Positions 11,373-24,078 of a stretch of 64,000 nucleotides of DNA are shown piece after piece (the stretch's first letter is position 1; each line of letters opens with the position of its first letter). The stretch is from Heterotrichella gracilis (Eukaryota > Sar > Xanthophyceae > Tribonematales > Xanthonemataceae): positions 1 through 64,000 of the forward strand of contig JAULBX010008440.1 in assembly GCA_032358255.1 (NCBI GenBank). The letters run 5' to 3'. The notes beneath the pieces are model-generated. The model searched no databases and was not told the DNA's origin. It worked only from the letters and a program-made list of their open reading frames with translations. The translations under genes were made by a program, and so were the position numbers.

Positions 11373-14300
11373 ATGAGCACCCGCAGCAGGTGGACCATGG
11401 TGCCAGGAGTGCTGCTGGCCGCTCTATTGATATCAGCAGCGCAGGTAAAGACTGCCGTGCTATCACCTCTGGTGCAGGTTGACAGTCTAGACCGCTCCAG
11501 TGCACCACCAAGTGTGCACGAGTATTACCAGTAGGTCCCCAGTCACTGCCACTGAGACTCTTGCGTGGCGCAGGCTGTGCAGTCACCAGGCAACCTAGAT
11601 CACTCCAGTTCAGGATCTGCAGACCTCGCCGCAGTCACTGAACCGCACACCACACGCACCCTCCTGTCCGAGGGAGGGGCGCCCCCGGAAGTCCTGCAGT
11701 CCCGCCATGAGGTAGGCTTTCACTGCGAATTGCATCCTGACAGGTCACTGTTGTGCCTTTAGCCTGTGACACAGTACACATTCACCTGGTGCAAGCTGTG
11801 GCGCAGCTCATATCCGGGCTGCGCTTCTTGCACTGGGATACTTGAGCATAGTGGTGCGCGTGTGACAAGTTGTGTGCCAACTCCTGCAGTGCTTTGCGGC
11901 AGGGCAACACCCTCTTGCCAAGGTGTGCATCCTGGAAAACGTGTACCTTTACAATGATTCCATCTGGTACATGACACCAGGTACGCGCCGACCTGGACTA
12001 CAGGCCACTGCATAACCGGCCTGCCCGCAAGTAGTGCAGTACCGTCTTTCAAATTCATTTAATCATTGGGCTGTTTGCGAAGCTGCTGCATGGGCCACTA
12101 TGTGCCCAGCCACACATGATCGCACAACCTGGCCTGCACAGCACCTGCCGTGCGTGTGCATCACCAGTTCAAGTGTGCTGGGTGCAGTGGAGGACATTCT
12201 GCCCGCCGTGCGCCTGTCGTGGGGTCCTCTTGGCGAGGATGACGAAGGCTTGCTGCAGCTCAACACCAGCGAACCGTCGCACCCGCCATGGGACTGGGGC
12301 AAAGTGCAGGTGCGCAAGACCACCCACAGCACCGCACACATGCGAAGGACAGGAAACATACCCGACGCCAAAGGGCGAATACGGCAGTCTAGCAACCATA
12401 TGCATATCCCCAATAATTTGCAGTCACATGCTCGAACATCCATGCGCTCCAGAGCACCAAACCCAGCTGCGCACACGGTGTCAGCATTCCTCACGGCTGC
12501 CTCCCCTGCCTACAGCTGCACACCATCCCGCGCGCCTACTTTGCCGCCTCCCCCGCCACCCCCACGCTGTATGCCTTCCTGGGCGAGCTTGTGCCCACCA
12601 TACACTACCTGCTGTGCCGCTACATGGGGGACTGCACCTACCAGCCCCGCACCACGCTGCGCCTGGTGTTCAGCCAGGGGCCGTGGCCGCTGCGGGGAGG
12701 GCGCGCCTCACTGGATGCGCTGGCCTGCATCACACCGCATGCGCCGCTGCATGTGACGGGGCTGGCAGACAAGGTGTGCGCGGGCGGTGGTGCTTGTGGC
12801 CAGTGTCATGGGATAATTGAAGCCTTCATGACTGACGTCTTGGGAGGCTGGTCTTCTAAGCAATGGGTTTTGCGGTGTCCTTCATGCCACGTGCTACGTG
12901 ACACAGCATTACTATTTCCCATACTTTGGCCGTGCTTCAATTGCATTTGCGCAATCTTCTAGTTGAACCCATCGCACATCTCCTTTCATCTGGTTGACGG
13001 GTCTAGCCCAGGCATACACCCCCCCACAGCTGCCAATGCCCTGCCTCCACAGGTGCTCCTGGTGAAGCGTGCGCTGGTTGGCTCTGGCGGCACGGTGCGC
13101 GCGTTCCACAACTGGGACCCAGCCATGCGCAGCTCACTAGAGGAGCCCCCGGTGGAGTCGCAGCAGGGGTGGAGGGTGCGCCTAGCGCAGTGCCTCGGCT
13201 TTGACTTTGTACACCACCAGGTGGGTGCAAGCTGTTGAGCTGATTGGCTGATAGAACCGAGGGGGGAATATGAGGGCAGTGCATGCCAGGTGCACACCCT
13301 CATGGTGCAATGGTCGGCCTCCACCCTTCCTTCCATGATGCCATTTGTCATTTTTTGGTTGTGCCAGTGCATGTGACTGGAATGAAAGGGGCATAAAGCT
13401 GTGGCTGGTGCTTTGTGCTAATTCTGTGCCGTGCAGAGTGCAGGAAATGCGCCATCGTGGCAGCAAATGCATACAATCTCATCAGCTGGACACCACCTCC
13501 AAATGTACTGCACCCCACCCCACAGTCCCCCGCCCATGCTGCGAGTCTCAGCCACAGCCCATGTGCACCATTTTTTATTCACACTCCCCGCCGCAGGTGC
13601 CTGCCTCCCCCATCACCATCACGCTACTCAACCGTCACCCCGACCAGGGCGGCATGCTGCTGAATGCGGCCCGCGTGGCACAGGCCACAAGGGAGCTACT
13701 GGAGCAAGAGGGGCTGGCTGGCAGGGTGCAGATGCAGTTCATGGAGGATGTGGCACTCAGGTAGGAGCGGGGACAGTGCGGTGGGGTTGGGGGAGGGCTG
13801 GACGGGAGGTGAATATGAGGGGACTGAAACATGAATACCTAAGCAGAAGATCACTTGCAGCTGGCTATGTTACTTTCCCAAGACTATTGTAGTGTTTTGC
13901 AAACTGTTTGAAACAGTTTCTAATAATATCTCACGTGTGCACACTGACAGCAAGTTCGGTAGGCGTTCAGCACATATTTACCGATGTGCTGACACGCCAC
14001 AATCCCATTCCCCACCAGGTCCCAAGCCCTCATGGTTGCCAACACCAGCGTGCTGCTGTGGACCCACGGCTCAGCAATGGCACTGCTGCCCTTCCTGCCT
14101 ACGGGTGCGCTGGCGCTGGAGCTCATTCCTGCGGGCCGGCTGCCAGCCATTGCTCGGCACGAGGTGGCCACAGCGCTGCGGGATAGCATGGACCTGAACG
14201 CCACCCTGCTGTATGTGCAGGCTGCAGACAACAGCAGCAGCATGATGCTGGAGGTGCGGGGGCAGGCTGAGGGGTGCAGTGGGGTTGAATTTGCTGGGTT

Positions 14301-16295
14301 TGCAACCCTGCTGTAGGGTTGCGGTGACCACCAACTCTAAGCATATTTGATCAGGTTTCCTGGTGCACTTTGCTATGAATCTTTACTGCAAGGTTGTGCT
14401 GCATGTGTCATTTCAATGCTCGGGCGAAGCATCAGATTTACTCAGTGCCATCTGCCCTGTGCTGCAGCAACTGATGGGCCAGAAGGGGTGGTCTGACATG
14501 GCGCCCGAGGACAAGGTCCAGGTGCTGAAGGCTGCTGACTGCGGCCCCCAGGTGGACCCCGTGCAGTGCCAGGCCGCCTCCCAGGCCTCATTTGTGTTGG
14601 ACTGGGACATTGTCAGGCCAGCCATCCGCAGGGCGCTCAGGCAGCTGCAGGTATGTGACACCCCATATATATGGTCATTGCACAGGGCAACCCAGCGATT
14701 TTAGGAGGGATCTATCAAGTGCATTTGGCACCATTACATTAGCAGAACTTGTTTGAATTGTCGAAATGCATGTGGTATATGGCGTACATAAGTACTTATC
14801 GTCATGTGCACAGTTAACTATGGATGTGGCAAGGATTATCTGTTGCTTTTCCCAATGAATGTCCCTTTTTGTTGGTGTATAACCAGGCCGATGATATTAA
14901 TGGCTGCATGTTGTGATACTGCAGGCGCAAGCCTCTGGCCGCAAGCTGTCCAAGAACATCGTCACCCTAGCTCACATACTTGAGGCGGCCCGCATCTCCA
15001 AGCCTCAGATCCCCATGCCTGATGACAACATCACAGACAGCGATGCTGACTCAGCCCTCCCTAAGGGTCAAGCTGAGGCAGCAGTTGGGGGCATGGCAGC
15101 TGGGGGGGATAATGGCAGCAGCATTGGGATACACTCAATCAAAGAGGATGTCATTTTGACGGATGATGCTCTGGCGTCCGGTGTGGAGGGGAGTGGCACT
15201 GGTGGGGATGGGAGTGGCAAGGGTGGGGACAGCGTTCCCATGCAGGCACATGGGGAGAAGGAAGCAGGTGGTCAGGATGGCAAGGACGGTGGCAGTGAGC
15301 TGGCAAACATTCCTGAACTCAAGGAGGCAGCCCACAAGGGGAGCGCACTGGCCGGCGCTGCCGAGGAAGGACAGGGCAGCAATGCGCAGAAGGAGAGCGG
15401 GAGCTTAAATGACGTGCTAAAAGGAGGATCTGACAGCGTTAGTGTGCAAGGGGAGACAGCAGTTGGGGATCAGCAGCAGGGTGCATCTGCTGTGGACAAG
15501 GGGGATGCTGTAGGTGGGGAGTGGGAGCAGAAAGCACAGGTGGAGCAGACTAGCCAGGGGGGAAGTGACAATGCGGATAACTTGGAGGGTGGCAGCGACA
15601 AAGCTGAAGGTGGGGGTGCTGCAAAGCAAAGCAGGGATAGCCCAGCCGAGGGTGGGGATGATGGCACCACGCAGCAAGTCTCTGCCAATGGAGAGCGCAG
15701 CAAGGTTTCTGGTGATGACATGGGCAGGGTTGATGAAGGGGACGGGGATGGCCATGCCAAGGGGCAAGGCCAAGAAGCCAAGCGCATTGCTGACAAGATC
15801 GAGGATGCCAAGGCTGCAAAGGCTTTGATTGACCGTTTGCTAGAAAAGCCACTCAGGAGCAAATCAGCTAAGTCCGACCCGGGGCAGACCAACAAGAAAT
15901 GGAGCAAAGTGGCATTGGACACGCAACAAGATGAGGATGAGGGGGTGCAAGGAGATGGCAGCCAGGCGGACTTGGGGTGGCGGCAGGATGATGTGTCATC
16001 CCAGGTACTTGACAAGGCCAACTGGGAGGGGTTGCTGGAGAGTGACAGTGGGGAGTTTGGTGGCAAAGGGAGGTCAAGGATGCGGCAAGCTGAGCTGGAG
16101 GCTGCTGGTGATCAAACAGCGAGGGAGCGGCGGAGGGCGACACGACGACCACGGCGGCGGGCAGGTTTTGATGGCAAGCCCAAAGTCGTTGCTCAGCAGC
16201 TGGATGATGGTGACATGCAGGTGGAGGTGGCTGATGTAGCTGGCGATCAGCAGACTGGTGGACATGCAGTGGAGGACGCGGGTGGTGCTCAGTAG
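11373..16295 (+). CDS. GT61-family (DUF563) glycosyltransferase with long acidic tail
   Basis: Ten exons, join(11373..11444,11574..11711,11890..11980,12188..12309,12516..12773,13053..13220,13597..13760,14019..14253,14468..14650,14925..16295), give 933 residues, or eight fewer if Met 11397 is used. A short hydrophobic N-terminal segment (VLLAALLISA) suggests a Golgi signal anchor. The catalytic region reads CILENVYLYND, ITLLNRHPDQGG, then FMEDVALR and the family hallmark WTHGSAMALLPFLPTGALALELIP-like block in the 14019 exon. Known role of the family: transfer of xylose, arabinose or GlcNAc to glycans or wall polymers in the secretory pathway; the donor here is unknown. The last exon adds about 455 residues, mostly Gly/Asp/Ser/Glu/Lys-rich and repetitive, absent from typical GT61 proteins. 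Two exons flanking position 11763 were tested; skipping that segment is the only version with consistent phase. Confidence 0.8.
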
Positions 16296-17590
16296 GATGC
16301 TGCGGGGTTTATTTGTGGGTCAGTGGTGAAACAATAGGGTGTTGTACTCGCCACTGGGCCAATTGCCAGTGGCTGCATCGTGACTTGAAAAGAAAGGAAT
16401 GTTTGCACAGTGTCACGCAGCATGCACATTTAGCTGGCTAAGCCTTGCCAATGGCTGCAATGTTTGATAACCAGTATTCGAGCAGCACCTTATTGCACAA
16501 CATGTTTGCCTCAGAACGCCGGACGTATGAAGGTTGCACATTTATTCGACCCTTTGGACCAGTGCACCATCATGTTCACCGTGACATTACTTAGGCTCAG
16601 CCTGCAAAAACCAAGGGCAACTGGCAACATTGGTGACGCCTCGAACTTCCACCAAATCAAGCTGCTCAAGTGCCACTGCCAGTCACTTGGGCCCTGGCAA
16701 GGCCCGGCTAGGATCGAATGACGATGTGCCTGGAAACCCTAGGCAAGGGTTATCATCACTCAGCACTGCTGAGCACTGCGATGCCAACAACTCAACAGTC
16801 CTTTAACTATTTAAAGCAAAAGAATGGCTACTGCCTAACGCTCATCATCGACATCTTTTTGGGTCAATTGGTTGTGCATTCCGGAATGAGGCTCGAAGTT
16901 TGCATGTCCACATGTGGCCGCGTCGAGAACGTCTCCAGTGCGGATGTACGTATGCGCACAAAGACGTGTTGATAGAAGTGGGTGAACGTTATCTTCAGTT
17001 CCAAACGAGTTCGCGTTGCTAAGGATATTACGCGCCACCATGCTCTGACCCGGTTCAGTGTACACCACGACGCCCACTCGGTGAACATAAACAAGATTGC
17101 AAGTGCCACGAAGTCCTCCCTGTGCATGCGCAATGAAGAGCTTGATGAGCAGAGTACGCATGGCCGCGCCTGCCAATCAGCCTACACCGGGATGGGATGC
17201 AGACCGTGGCCAGGAACTAGCTGTTAACGACGCATTCCACACACCCCTACTCCACATACACTCCACAAAGGTGTGGGCGCAAGTTGTTATATGAGCAGGT
17301 GCTGTTTATTGGCAGTGGCCTAGGGGCAAGACAAATGTAGAGCCACAGTATCGCAGTGCAAACCCTTATCCAAACTTTGCTCTAGTGCCTGTGACCAAAG
17401 CCAGAGGCTGCAACCTTGCAGGGCACAAGTGCTCTGTCCAACGCTGGTGAAGAGCACGATGGAAACAGTTTGAATGCCAGCATGGCCTCAACGATGCAAA
17501 GGCAAGGCTCTGGATTGCATTGTAATGCAGCTGTGCGTTCAACAATGATAGTGTTGGGCACTTCCTGGGTGGTTTCTGACAAGACGTGAC
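16296..17590. other. Unassigned region upstream of the coiled-coil gene
   Basis: This probably holds the promoter and possibly missing 5' exons of the gene starting near 17591. A minus-strand open frame at 16864-17133 (89 codons, with a hydrophobic stretch AILFMFTEWASWCTL) has no partner exons and no family I recognise; two other frames are open across the same bases. I cannot call a gene. Confidence 0.4.
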
Positions 17591-20500
17591 ATGTGGAACC
17601 TTTCTCTGCTTGCACCCAATATGCAAGCGTGTTGCTCACAGCGCCTGTCTAGTTGCGCTGTCAAGGGTAGCCAAACGTGGGGAAAGGCACATTCATGCTC
17701 CTGTATGTGCAGGCCTTTTGAAGTGGTGACAAGGCCCAGACCTCTTACTGTGCCAGCTGTCAACATTGACGCTCTGGCAATGGGCGCAGCAGATGTATTT
17801 GGCCCGTTACAGACAGGATTGCGATCACCCGTCCATCAACGTCGCCAAGAGGTCCCAGATCCAAGCGTACAGCCTCGACCAATCACCCCAGTGGGTGCAC
17901 CGGTGGCAGCAGGTCAAGCAGCAGCAGCAAAAAATCAGGCTACGGCTGAGCGCACGGCACAAGGAACCGTGTCCAACTATGCACCATCAAGGCAACAGCA
18001 GATTGGGCTCTCAGATGTGTCAGACAGCAGCATGGCTGCTACTGGGATGGTGGAGGGTTATGTCCCAAGTTTTGCCGCCAATGCGCGGGCAGGTCGGCGC
18101 CGCAGGTTGGGTCAGGAGAGCACAGGATTTATGGGGCCAGAAGAGCCCAGTGATAGCCGTGATGGCACCCAGTTGCAGCCAGGATACCAAACTCCCCTAA
18201 ATGGTAATGTGACCTTGTCACACAGCCACAGTAACCTCCAAGGATCAAGCACACTGCAGCAGCTAGGTGTGAATGGTCAGTGGCAGCTAGGTGGGCAAAC
18301 ACTATCTGAGGGTTCAAGGGCTGATGGTACTGTTCCACTTAACACCGTACAAAGCGGGAGCTCGTGGGTACGTCCATTGTTATATGCTGTATGCATGCCC
18401 TGTTGCAACCATTGCCCTGTATATTCCATTGAATATTCATTACGGTAGTTCTAAAATGTCACAGCACTTAGTTGGCTTGAACATTCTGCATTTGCTGTAC
18501 TTAGCTTGAAGCATCATCCAAATCAGCACTACGGTTGCTGCATAAAAACATACAAGAATTACAAGATGGGATGTCAAAGCAAAATATACCCTAAATCTAA
18601 ACCCTAAAAAGCATATTGCAGGATTTACATATATAGCACAAATTAGATTATTGGGGCCCAATGAATTACTGATGTCTTGAGGATGATCACTGCCTTGTAT
18701 CACAACATTCCAGTCATCCAACAGCATTTCTTTTCTATAGGAGCCACTTGGCGCAAGTATTGGCCTGCAAAGACCGGTTTCCGAGCATATGCCACAAACT
18801 AGTCAATTGAAACTTGAATCCAACCAGCAAGAAGGCAGCAGGAACCAGTCACAAGTGCAACAGGCCATTGCCCATGCACAGGACTTGGCAAACAGTCTGG
18901 AACTTTTGAGAAATGATAATAAAGATGCCCAAAAGCAGATTCAAGAGTTGCAGGCTGACCTCGAGCATGCGAGGGTAGCAAAAGCTCATGCTGAAGCCAT
19001 TGCCAAGGTAAGTAGTGGGGAAACTGTCGACATGCACAGCGATCAGTATGGTCGTTTGCTGTTAAACACTGGCCATGTGTTGGTAAAATGGTACGAGGCA
19101 ATGTCACGATGATTTAGTACCTGCCATAGTTATTGGAACTTGAGAAACGGTGCGAGACCCTTGGTAAGTAAGTAAGTAAGTAAGTATTTGCTTTCCAGCT
19201 TCGAAGCCAGGTTAGCATGTCTGGGTATGCCTCACCCCAGTTCTAGAGCCAAGGCTTAACTGACACTCTTTCGAGTGTGGCAGATGGTGGCCAACCAGTC
19301 GTGCCGCTTACCGCACTTTCGTGCTCCCCATTTTATCCCGTCGCAAAGTTCAGGGAAATTCGAAGCGAGACCCTTGGTAACTTGTCGCAATCTTGCACAT
19401 CTGGAGCTACACAAGGTAGACCTTGGTTAATCGATACGTTTGTGTTTGGCAGACCAGCGAACAACTCCTTGTCAGGCTCCAAACCGAATTGGAAATGATC
19501 AAGGAAACCAGCAGTGATACTTTGCAACAGCTCAAGGTACCTATACAGGCTGAATTACACTAAAACAGTTGTTACATTCGATTTGAAAATTTGACATGCT
19601 CAGCATAGTATTGCAAATTGACCCACACTGAATGCTGAATGGCCATTGACCCACTGCTTCACCAGGATGAAAAAGCAGCCCTACAAGAAAAGTATTTGCA
19701 AGCGACTGCTGCATTGATGCAGTCGGAAACATCACATCGGCAATTGCAGTGTGAAGTGGATGCAATGAAGCAGGCCATGACCTCTAATCAAGCTGAAAAC
19801 ACAGCTGCTGTAGTTGCTGCAAAGCAGCAGTTGGACCACATGACTTCCACCGAAGCAGACAGAAAGCTGATGGTGCAAGAATGGGAAGCAAAGTTGAAAG
19901 AACATGAGGAGGCCCTGGTTGCAAGGTTTGATTGGGTAGCCGTGTCCTGCACGATGTTGTATGTTGCATAGGTATTGCATTATACAATCTGTATACCATT
20001 GGATGGTAGGGGAAACAGTGAACAGATGGGCAATGCCCTTCTCTTCACTAAATCCTCTTCCTTAACCAACGTGCCTGTTTAAGGATAGGCTGTGCTGATA
20101 TTTATTTAGTTTCTTTTATTCATACCATTGGTTGCCATCCGATGGCATGTGCAGCTTTTCCTGTCACAATCCCATTGAGCATGCCATTTATCATCGTGTG
20201 CAGGGAGGTGCGCCTGGCAGACCGTGAGACAGCATTGTTGCAACATGAGCACGATGCTGCACAAGCCAGGAGCAAGCTTGGTGATGTGTTAGATGACTTG
20301 CAACACCTGTCTGCGGATGGGCAAGTCAATGCTGTAGCAGAGCGTGATCGTTTGGCTAAAGAACACAACAGATTGTATCAGCTGCAGGTAATGCGGGGAC
20401 TCACAAGTCATATATGGTCAATCGATGTAGGCCGCTGCAATACATGGTACAGCATGCACAAAAGAATCTGCAGAAAATGCGTGACAAATATCCTGCGCAA

Positions 20501-23412
20501 TTCATTACTTCACTTATGCACAAGTGCACAGCCAATGTGGCTTGGGGCTGCAAGCAATGGAGCTAGCTTCATTGCTTGGCTAGGCTAAGCCACGTTGGTG
20601 ATCGACATTATCAATTGTCTAATAACCCATTTGCCTGAATGCACATATTTACATCATTGTGGTACGTATGGGCTTGATTGGGTTATTAGCAAATCTAAAG
20701 ACGCATCATACAAGGTGCGTCTTTAGATTTGCTAATAACGGTTGTCTTTATTTAGTGCATCATGCACGTTTTTCTACGCAACGTTCGCACACCAGGGAAG
20801 CAATGGCTGCGGACAATAATGAAAAATTATGTGCCAGTGAACGTATTTTTGCAATAATCACTGCGTGCGCACTGCGCACCATGTGAATCCTGCACAGCTT
20901 TTTTAATTACCCTCGTGAGTTATAGCTACATGCATATTAAAACACTTTTGTCAATACAAACAGGAAAGGCTACAGCAAGAACTGGACGAGATCCGCAGCC
21001 AGGCTGCGGCTGAGAGAGAGTTGCTGCAACAGGTGAGAGAGCAGCGCAAGCATGAGCGTGAGGCGTTGATAAAGGAATGTGCAGCCCAGCGGCAACAGCT
21101 ACAGACTGAGAGACACGAGCTTTTGAAAGCAATTGAAGATGCCAGGCGGACAGAGGCGGTAGCTCGCAATAGCTCAGCTGAGTATGAGGCACGCTCAGCA
21201 GCTGCTAAAGACAAGGTGATTTGTTAACCCTGCATAGAGACAACCTTGATTGTCATGTATCTATCATTTTGTAAATTGCCATGGTGGTAAATTTCCTAAT
21301 GCATTTTCAGGCCAGGTTGCACGCATTCCTGGCTCCTGTTTGTGTCAATGCTGGCATACAATGCATTGTTATATACCATTGCCAGCGGCACCACTGTTAA
21401 TTTGTTGTTGCAGATGGAGGAGGCTGAAGGCATGGCAGCTGCTGCTCAACACGCTTTGAAACAAGAAAAGTCTAGTATCCGTGATGCTCGCGTGGCAATG
21501 GAGAATCAGAAGAATACCATGGAAGATGATGTACAGCGCTTGACAACCATGGCCGAAAAGGTGAGCCACCATGTCAGGCATACATTCTGTAGTATTTTGT
21601 GGTATACGTGCATTCATCAGAAAAAAAGTTTAAATGATCAAGAAGTCCCTGTCACAATATATATATAAAAACGCAGTGCTAGCTACCTTGTCTCATTTGT
21701 GCTTAATCCCATGAATGCCTGGCATATGATGTTGAATGCCTGGCATATGATGTAATATGTCATATTACATTGAGCAAATGCTGCAAAGTAATGTGCTAAT
21801 GTGCCTGTTGACTAGGTCCATCGCCAATCCCAGCATGTACATGCCGCATATGAAGATGTTGCCCTGAAGCAATCTCTACTCGAGCAGCAGCTTGCAGAAC
21901 TGCGGCAACGCGAGGAAGGAGTACTAGCTAGGGAACGGTCAGTACATTGAGATGTGCATTTTGAAGTTTCTGCCCGTCACAGGCCCAGCAGCTAGAATGC
22001 CTGCTAGTAACAATATTGCGTATGGCTGTAGCAGGGAAGCTACATTAAAATTTTAGTTTTAAATGCTATAAACCAGGAAGTTCCTGATTGGGATGGTTTT
22101 AAAACTCCTTGCTGTAGCAATGACTAGCCTTGTCAATGACTCACAGAAACGTTGGCGAGGCTGCTAGGTGAACCAGAGACTGCTTCAGAGGTTCCATTTG
22201 CAGCTCGTGCAGGGATCAAACAAACCAATGCTTTCAATCTGTGCAGGCGGGTTGTCCAGGATTCGTTGGCAATTGAGGAGGCCAAGGCTGCTGCTGATGC
22301 CGAAAGGCTTCAATGGGTTCTGGAGCGGCAGCAGCTTGTACAGGAGAACACAAGCTTGCATCACGTGGGGCAGCTGCGGCAGATGATGCGCCCAGGGAGC
22401 GCCACCTCCTCACCAAACAACAAGGTGAGCATATCCACTATGGCTGGAACACTGCAAATATTGATGCGCACAAGTTCAAAGCCACAATGTAGCATATGTG
22501 TGCGTTGTATCATCATAATTGCTCATGCAGTTCTTGGACGTGGGTGCAGCACTCAGCAGCACTGACACTTCATGTGGATTTTAAGTGTACACCTCGTACA
22601 CCACTACACCACGTGGGCATCCAATCATCATGCACCAGCTATGCAATGACATTTGTAAGAGTACACCCAAACCTAAGGCTTACGGATACATGATCTCGTA
22701 CCAACATGAATTAAAGCTGTTTGTCGGCGTTCAGCCAGCACAGCGTTGTACACAAAGAGCCTTGATGATAATGGTTGTCTATGCACAGGATATATTTCAA
22801 TTGCCAACGGCAGGCCAGCGTCCAGTTTCAATGCCAGCGTCGCCATTGGTAATGCCTTCTGCTTATGTCCGCGGCATTTATCAAATGGTGACAGCCAGCA
22901 ATTGCTCACCCAATGCCCAGCATTCAGCCAGAAATGAACAGAGCCACCCAGGTGGGGGTGGCTTTCCATTGACCATGGCAATGAGAGCATACCAATGCAG
23001 CCGGGCAAGACACTCGCTGTTCAGGAGCAAGGAGGCGTTTGATGAGCAAGTCTCCATGCCATCAGGTCGTGATGAGAATGTACCCAGCAGCATGGACGCA
23101 GATCAGCAAGGAACTGGGGCGTCCGATTGTGTCGATGGGTGTGAGCCAACAAGCACAAACGATAATGACAGTATGCCACAAGCCTGTTTCACTGCAAGAG
23201 AACAATTGAAGAGCAATGCAGCGCAATGCGACTCACCCCTGCAACCCTGCAAAGTTGTCAACACACTGACAGAGAGAGTAGATCCAGCAGCAATGGGCAC
23301 AAGCCAACCTATATATGGTAGTGACAGCAGAGCAAGTCCTGGGTCACCAATGGCCCACGCTCGAAACCTTTCCAGCACAGCCCTCAAATACTTGGGTTGG
23401 CAAGGCTTCTAG
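17591..23412 (+). CDS. Large coiled-coil protein, possibly FBF1-like
   Basis: Ten exons, join(17591..18367,18741..19007,19453..19536,19666..19925,20204..20387,20964..21215,21414..21560,21816..21937,22247..22424,22789..23412), give 964 residues with agreeing phases. The 5' end is uncertain: an acceptor at 17712 suggests the true first exon may lie upstream and that the N-terminal 40 residues here are not coding. Residues to about 259 are disordered and contain YVPSFAANARAGRRRRLG. From about 265 to 750 the protein is almost continuous coiled coil with Glu/Gln/Ala heptads (EWEAKLKEHEEAL, ERDRLAKEHNRLYQLQ). The C-terminus is disordered and ends LKYLGWQGF. The layout resembles FBF1, a transition-fibre protein at the ciliary base, and IFT38 lies nearby, but coiled coils mislead easily. 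A structural coiled-coil protein is certain; FBF1 is only a suggestion. Confidence 0.7.
19152..19380 (-). mobile_element. Short LINE/SINE-type retroposon copy with 16-bp target duplication
   Basis: GCGAGACCCTTGGTAA occurs at 19152-19167 and again at 19365-19380, flanking about 197 bp. Next to the left copy are four or five GTAA units, which on the minus strand read as a 3' tail of CTTA units. Just inside is a small hairpin (ACACTC/GAGTGT), as seen near the 3' ends of many non-LTR retrotransposons. A long target duplication plus a short tandem tail fits target-primed reverse transcription, so this is probably a 5'-truncated LINE or a SINE. It sits in the second intron of the coiled-coil gene, in antisense. 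The exact duplication suggests a recent insertion. Confidence 0.6.
20682..20739. repeat. Perfect 24-bp inverted repeat in an intron
   Basis: The arms 20682-20705 and 20716-20739 are exact reverse complements with a 10-nt loop (TCATACAAGG). It lies in the coiled-coil gene's intron between 20387 and 20964, so it is transcribed and would fold into a stable RNA hairpin. Confidence 0.95.
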
Positions 23413-24078
23413 TATTTCACTGGTCAGTGTTTTCTTTCTTTGGTTCTTTCTTCTCTCACTTTGCTATCAGCACCCAGGTGCCAGCCTGCGCACGAGCAGC
23501 CCTGTACCCTAGAAGGGTTCAGACTGGGCATGTACCAACAGTCTAGTCGTGTACCGCAAGCTTTGCCTGTGTGCTTTGTTGCAAAGTAATTGCCCGTGGC
23601 TATGCCCCACTGGGGACCTGCGATTATCTACCATTCAAGTTACAGGGCTCCCCTCGTGGCACTTTGTGCCGTACGCTTACTTTCTTTCGTCTGTCATGCT
23701 CGGCCATGAATTAGCCATAATTAGTCAGCTACCTGGCCATGATGCATGGCCTCCATGCTGGCTGTATTGTCTCAGGCAACATCTCCATTGCAGACATTGT
23801 ATGATGCATGCATTGGCAGAGCCCAGCCAGGCCCAGCTGTGGTGCCACTGAATGGAGCTGAGCTGAGCTCACAAAGTGGTGCAAGCACTGGCTATTGGGG
23901 AAGCCCAAGACAATGATGCGTCCAGGTGACACAACCCCGTCCCGAGACACAAGGTATGATGGTTGAAAGTTACAATGCTAAAGGCTGGTGCGTCAGCCAG
24001 AACCTCTGCCAGGCTTCACAAGCACACAGGCAAGCACAGCTCCTGGGACGTCAAGCAGTTGCCCCGCCAAAGAGCAGC
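23413..24078. other. Convergent intergenic region
   Basis: Holds the 3' ends of the coiled-coil gene (plus) and RPS20 (minus). I see no gene in it. Confidence 0.6.

Noticed and set aside
11763-11889. Possible exon of the GT61 gene
   Set aside because: No donor gives a phase compatible with the CFAAGQHPLAKVCILENV exon except with a 27-nt intron. Skipping it restores a clean frame.
15470-16066. Long antisense open frame under the GT61 tail
   Set aside because: It arises because the sense strand's Gly/Asp/Ser codons rarely give antisense stops; it is Ser/Pro/Cys-rich with no motif.
19131-19204. Possible exon (LLELEKRCETL) next to the retroposon, suggesting a disrupted exon
   Set aside because: Both with and without the insertion its length puts the next exon out of frame, so it is treated as intron.
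22142-22246. Open extension upstream of the exon at 22247
   Set aside because: The acceptor at 22246 matches the phase of the previous exon exactly; the longer version does not.
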